From an uncultured Planctomycetaceae bacterium (lineage in GTDB: Bacteria > Planctomycetota > Planctomycetia > Pirellulales > Pirellulaceae): a stretch of 9,135 bases of DNA. Positions 6,276 to 9,135 of the stretch are shown here, piece by piece (position 1 is the first letter of the stretch; each line of letters begins with the position of its first letter). Location of the stretch: assembly GCA_937967755.1 (NCBI GenBank), contig CALBTA010000135.1, forward strand, positions 1-9,135. Direction: 5' to 3'. A program made the translations under genes and the position numbers. The notes below the pieces were generated by a model. That model did no database searches. It had not been told where the DNA came from and was given only the letters and a program-made list of their open reading frames with translations.

Positions 6276-8736
6276 TCTTAAAGTCGATCAGGTAAAACTC
6301 AAACTCATCGTAGCCGTAGCTGGCCGCACGGTTCGTGATCAACGCGTTCAACAACGTCGACTTGCCAGAGCCGGTCTTACCCGCCATCAAAACATGCTGC
6401 GACGTTCCCTTGCCCAGCCGCATGTGTTGCAGCTTCGTCGCGCCGGCGCGGCCCAGGGCCACGTCGATGCCCGACCGGCTGTCGGCTTGCCACCAGGCGT
6501 CGTCTTCGGGCAACACGCTGGCGAAGGGGACTTCGACCCGGCTGGAATCTTCGGCCGCTTTGCCGATGGTGCGAACCGCTTCGGTGAACGTCGCATCGTC
6601 TGGCGGGTTGTCGAGTGTCAGCGGGAACCGCCCCAGCTGCTGGTCGGCTTGTGTGAATTTGTGTCCATCGTGCTTGAGCGTGACGGCGGTCGCTTCCAAA
6701 TCGCCCAAGTCAAACTTGCGTTCGGCGGCCAGCTTCGTATCAACGCTCATCAACGTCGAGACACCGCACCGCGGCCCGCTCGACGCGATGCTGATCAACC
6801 GCCCGGCCGCTTCCTCGGTAAAATTCGCCGGATAATTCGCGCCCACCAGCACGCGGTCCGGCTCGGCGCCTTCCCAGGCGTGGAGGTTGTACTGCTGGAT
6901 CGATTCGAATTCGTTCCGCAGGTATTTCTGGATCACGTTTTCCATGTGCTCGGTCACATCGACCAGGCGCTTGTTGATGTGCGACGACTCGGTCCAGATG
7001 CGGTTGGTGACTAGCTGTTCATCAAAATCGGCCAGGTGCATGAACGCCGAAAAGTTCTGGCCGCGGCCCGTCGGATCAACTATCGTAAATCGCACCTTGC
7101 CCGGCGGAAGCGTGGCCAGTAACCGCAACATCACGTTCTGCATCGCCAGCACGGCGTCGTCACGGGCGTCGCCGTCGGCCTCAAGCAGCAGCGAAGGGCA
7201 TTCGGGAAAGGTCAACAGCGCCGGCAGGTCGTACTCGGTTCGGTCGATCTGCAGATCAGGATGTTCGGGCACACCCGGCGCATCGTCGGTGCCAAAATCG
7301 TGTACGTGCAGATGGAACTGCCCGAAGCGAACCGCCTGCGGGGCATCGCCGGCCGGCTTCCAATTGGTCCAATCGATTTCATTCCAGTCGCCGACCCGTT
7401 GGCGGCAGAACTCGCCCGTCGCGTCGATCACTTCCTGAAACTTGTTGACGCCACCGTGCCACTTGCTGACCAGCGCTTCCCACGCCGTGTCGAACTGCTG
7501 CTGGCTGGCGGCCAGGTCCTTTTCCAGTTGCTGGGACAGGGCCTTCAGCGCTTCGTCATGTTCGCTGCGCAACTTTTCCATCGCCGGCGGGTAGTGCGAC
7601 TCGGCGGCCGCTAGTTGCTCGCCGCGGCGGGATTTGATCGCCGCGAAGCGCTCGCCGAACTCGGCATTGGCGGCATTGAGTTTTCCATCACGGTCAGCAG
7701 TAAGACGCTGCTTGATCTTGGTCCGCTCGTCATGGGCGTCGTGCAGTTTCTTGTCGCGCGTTTGCACCAACTCGTTGTAGACCGGTTCAAACTTCCGCTT
7801 CCCCTCGCCATAGATCGCCCGATTGGCGGCGTTGGCCTGGTCCATCTCTCTTTGAAATTGCCGGAAGACCGCGACCGTCCGCCCGCGGGCAATCGGATAG
7901 ATCAACGCGGAACCAACAATCGCCGCCAACAGTCCGCCGCCGATGCCCAACAGGAAAACGTTTGTCCATGAGAATTGCAGCACGAACGCCGCGACGCAAA
8001 ACCCGATGATCGGCAGGAAGATCATCAAGATGACTGGCCAGCCTTCGTAAATGAAACGGGCTGACAGCAAATGTTCGTTACGCGTGATCGCTTCACGGCC
8101 GCGGACCATTGCTTCGCTAAACGCCTGTTGCGGATCATCGAGCGGCTGGGAACCGCCAGTGCCGGGGATCTCTGCGTCATCTTCGGTTTCAAGATCGGAT
8201 GGTTGATTCGAATCCGGCGGATTGATGCGCCGGGTGCGCAATAGTTGCACCGCTTCGGCCGTGAGCGTGTCCACGGCCTGTTTCTGCACAGCACACAGTT
8301 GTTTGACCGCCGTGAACTGGGCAATCGGCTCTTTCTTGTTTCGCTCGAATTCGCCCGCTGCCTTATGCTGCGCGTGGTGCTTCGCATCGCGGGCGACGGC
8401 ATCCTCCTTGGTGAAGTGCCGGGTGATCACGTCGGTCGCCTCTTGTTGCTCGCTGGCGATGATGTAGTTTTCGTTGTCGTATTGATGCTCGGCGTCCGAT
8501 TTCGCTTTTTCAAAATCGGCTTCGAGCTGCGCATACTCGGCCTTGAATTGCGACGTGAGCCGCCCTCGCTCGGCATCGAACGCGGCTTGTAGTTGCCGGT
8601 CACGCTCTTGTTGGTCGCGCGGCAGTTCCGACTGTTGCTGCGCGCGCCAGCGCACCAGTTCAGCAAACTGGTCGAGCGATTGTTTCTGACCGGCAATCGT
8701 CAAAAACGTTTGAGATTGTGGCTCGGATTGAGTCAC
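6265..8736 (-). CDS. N-terminal part of an interrupted membrane-anchored FtsK/SpoIIIE-type (EssC-like) ATPase: coiled coils, two TM helices, degenerate first ATPase, Walker A of the middle ATPase
   Basis: This is residues 1-823 of a protein that would be about 1336 residues if the TAG at its end were sense. The GTG at 8736 is chosen because AGAGG (8750-8746) lies 9 nt upstream. Residues about 20-215 are a charged, Gln/Ala/Glu-rich coiled coil. Two membrane helices follow at about 233-254 (WPVILMIFLPIIGFCVAAF) and 259-283 (VFLLGIGGGLLAAIVGSAL), then a second coiled coil at about 285-425. Residues 510-670 form an FtsK-like fold without a P-loop (LLLEADGDARDDAV in its place), keeping FTIVDPTGRGQNFS and GPRCGVSTLMSVD. 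The middle ATPase starts at about 755, with HVLMAGKTGSGKSTLLNAL (Walker A, 786-794) and FYLIDFKKG just before the stop. Family knowledge: such three-module ATPases include the EssC/EccC motors of type VII secretion; other members move DNA. No WXG100 substrate gene is visible here, so the cargo is open. Truncation at residue 823 removes Walker B and should abolish ATP hydrolysis. Confidence 0.88.
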   Translation of the reverse strand: MTQSEPQSQTFLTIAGQKQSLDQFAELVRWRAQQQSELPRDQQERDRQLQAAFDAERGRLTSQFKAEYAQLEADFEKAKSDAEHQYDNENYIIASEQQEATDVITRHFTKEDAVARDAKHHAQHKAAGEFERNKKEPIAQFTAVKQLCAVQKQAVDTLTAEAVQLLRTRRINPPDSNQPSDLETEDDAEIPGTGGSQPLDDPQQAFSEAMVRGREAITRNEHLLSARFIYEGWPVILMIFLPIIGFCVAAFVLQFSWTNVFLLGIGGGLLAAIVGSALIYPIARGRTVAVFRQFQREMDQANAANRAIYGEGKRKFEPVYNELVQTRDKKLHDAHDERTKIKQRLTADRDGKLNAANAEFGERFAAIKSRRGEQLAAAESHYPPAMEKLRSEHDEALKALSQQLEKDLAASQQQFDTAWEALVSKWHGGVNKFQEVIDATGEFCRQRVGDWNEIDWTNWKPAGDAPQAVRFGQFHLHVHDFGTDDAPGVPEHPDLQIDRTEYDLPALLTFPECPSLLLEADGDARDDAVLAMQNVMLRLLATLPPGKVRFTIVDPTGRGQNFSAFMHLADFDEQLVTNRIWTESSHINKRLVDVTEHMENVIQKYLRNEFESIQQYNLHAWEGAEPDRVLVGANYPANFTEEAAGRLISIASSGPRCGVSTLMSVDTKLAAERKFDLGDLEATAVTLKHDGHKFTQADQQLGRFPLTLDNPPDDATFTEAVRTIGKAAEDSSRVEVPFASVLPEDDAWWQADSRSGIDVALGRAGATKLQHMRLGKGTSQHVLMAGKTGSGKSTLLNALITNRAASYGYDEFEFYLIDFKKGF

Positions 8737-8821
8737 TGCGCATCGCCTCTGCTGCGGTTCCTTGCCCTGCTGGCCCTCGTCGATTCATCCCCCGCCGCGC
8801 GCTTCCGCAACGGCCGATTTC

Positions 8822-8827
8822 ATTGTA
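8822..8827 (-). promoter_or_regulatory. Candidate -10 box (TACAAT) for the ATPase gene
   Basis: Read on the minus strand, TACAAT (8827-8822) matches TATAAT at 5 of 6 positions and lies about 85 nt upstream of the GTG start. The -35 position 17 nt further upstream reads CACACT, which is a poor match. The spacer contains a GGGCGT direct repeat (GGGCGTGGGCGT). With only one good hexamer this remains a weak promoter call. Confidence 0.25.
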
Positions 8828-8874
8828 CCAACGCCCACGCCCACAGTGTGCCCCTCATCAACTCGTTTCACGTC

Positions 8875-9000
8875 CGTAGCGGCAAGCTGCCAGCTTGCCC
8901 GCTAATAGGCTTCACTTCAATTCTCACCTGTGCAGCTTGCTTCACCGCCGCGATCAACATCCAGCCGCACCAGTCAACAAGCTGGCAGCTTGTGACTACG
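8875..9000. repeat. 126-nt REPIN/BIME-like element with inverted palindromic ends
   Basis: The left end, 8875-8897, reads CGTAG, CGGC, then AAGCTGCCAGCTTG. The right end, read on the opposite strand from 9000 to 8978, reads CGTAG, TCAC, then AAGCTGCCAGCTTG. That is 20 of 23 positions identical in inverted orientation. Each end is itself a hairpin: GGCAAGCTG/CAGCTTGCC around one base on the left (8881-8899), and ACAAGCTG/CAGCTTGT (8977-8993) extended by AGTC/GACT with one bulged A on the right (8972-8997). A half copy, CAGCTTGC, lies at 8933-8940 between them. Two inverted palindromes around a short spacer is the layout of REPINs or BIMEs mobilised by RAYT (TnpA-REP) proteins. No such gene is in the window, and dispersal elsewhere in the genome is inferred. 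Confidence 0.6.
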
Positions 9001-9041
9001 ATGAAAGACAACCGTGAAAACATCCCCCACCGATGGCCATG

Positions 9042-9076
9042 GCGCGCTGACATATTCTTGTATTTTGTCAGCGCGC
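9042..9076. repeat. Hairpin repeat copy 1 (11-bp perfect stem)
   Basis: GCGCGCTGACA (9042-9052) and TGTCAGCGCGC (9066-9076) are perfect complements around a 13-nt AT-rich loop, TATTCTTGTATTT. The GC-rich stem with a T-rich distal loop strand would form a stable cruciform or RNA hairpin on either strand. It shares 15 identical bases (9063-9077 versus 9120-9134) and the GCGCTGACA arm with the next copy, in the same orientation. Confidence 0.75.
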
Positions 9077-9096
9077 GATAGGTCCCAAGGGAATCC

Positions 9097-9135
9097 CCGC
9101 AGCGCTGACAAATTCATTTTTTTGTCAGCGCGCGG
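9097..9135. repeat. Hairpin repeat copy 2 (11-bp stem extended by 4 bp across a bulge), at the window end
   Basis: GCGCTGACAAA (9102-9112) pairs perfectly with TTTGTCAGCGC (9121-9131) around an 8-nt loop, TTCATTTT. CCGC (9097-9100) and GCGG (9132-9135) extend the stem across a single unpaired A at 9101. It is a second copy of the hairpin at 9042-9076, offset by about 58 nt, with related loops (TATTC versus AATTC after the left arm). The window ends at the last base of the stem, so more copies could follow. It could act as a terminator for a gene to the right reading leftward, as a protein-binding site, or as a dispersed repeat. Confidence 0.75.

Larger units (their letters stand above)
8737..9135. 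other. Intergenic region of about 400 nt with no convincing gene; leader and repeat cluster
   Basis: No ORF here has protein-like composition, a plausible start, or a recognisable domain. A plus-strand frame crossing 8593-9081 is antisense to the ATPase N-terminus and passes through palindromic repeats, and a short minus-strand frame at 8868-9053 is made of the same repeats. The segment nearest the ATPase gene (8737-8870) is presumably its promoter and 5' leader. The remainder contains the two repeat families listed separately. The next gene to the right lies outside the window. Confidence 0.6.

Noticed and set aside
6240..6290. Frameshift or insertion sequence as the cause of the interruption
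   Set aside because: Both halves read in the same minus-strand frame with no extra or missing sequence relative to the FtsK core order, so only a nonsense codon is required.
5407..7014. 535-codon plus-strand open frame opposite the ATPase gene
   Set aside because: It is antisense to clearly conserved ATPase motifs, is rich in Arg/His/Gln/Pro as expected from the complement of GC-rich codons, and shows no domain, signal peptide or ribosome-binding site. It crosses the TAG site by chance.
8593..9081. 162-codon plus-strand open frame at the right end
   Set aside because: Its first third is antisense to the ATPase N-terminus and the rest passes through palindromic repeats; no domain or ribosome-binding site.
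8875..9135. CRISPR array
   Set aside because: The repeats are palindromic pairs of two unrelated types with irregular spacing and no set of equal-length unique spacers, and no cas gene is present.

Overview
The window looks like chromosomal DNA of a planctomycete, most likely from the Pirellulales. This placement is inferred from gene style, not from a marker gene. It rests on GC-rich coding DNA, a block of secreted beta-propeller, sorbosone-dehydrogenase-like and malectin-containing proteins, a very long coiled-coil FtsK/SpoIIIE-type ATPase, GTG start usage, and short palindromic repeats between genes. No rRNA, tRNA, CRISPR array, transposase or integrase was seen.

Left part (1-4709, plus strand): an envelope or periplasm gene block. 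It opens with the 3' end of a gene truncated by the window edge. Three nucleotides later comes a 932-residue secreted protein with a propeller, two fibronectin-III-like domains and a malectin-like domain. After a 204-nt gap that holds a candidate sigma70-type promoter comes a 392-residue secreted PQQ-dependent sugar dehydrogenase (glucose/sorbosone dehydrogenase family). Together they suggest binding and oxidation of sugars outside the cytoplasm, although only the third gene has a readily assigned activity.

Right part (4726-8736, minus strand): one very large gene convergent with the left block, its stop only 16 nt from the dehydrogenase stop. It encodes a membrane-anchored FtsK/SpoIIIE (EssC/EccC-like) ATPase: coiled coil, two transmembrane helices, coiled coil, then three ATPase-like modules of which only the middle one keeps Walker A and Walker B. 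The reading frame is broken by a single in-frame TAG at 6267-6265, between Walker A and Walker B of that middle module. The frame is otherwise open and conserved-looking on both sides, so this is a point interruption and not a frameshift or insertion. The TAG sits in the loop of a perfect 7-bp inverted repeat. The gene is either a very recent pseudogene, a read-through gene, or the product of a sequence error.

Far right (8737-9135): no gene. It holds the presumed promoter and leader of the ATPase gene, a 126-nt element bounded by two inverted copies of an AAGCTGCCAGCTTG palindrome (REPIN- or BIME-like), and two tandem GCGCTGACA...TGTCAGCGC hairpins about 58 nt apart that reach the window end.
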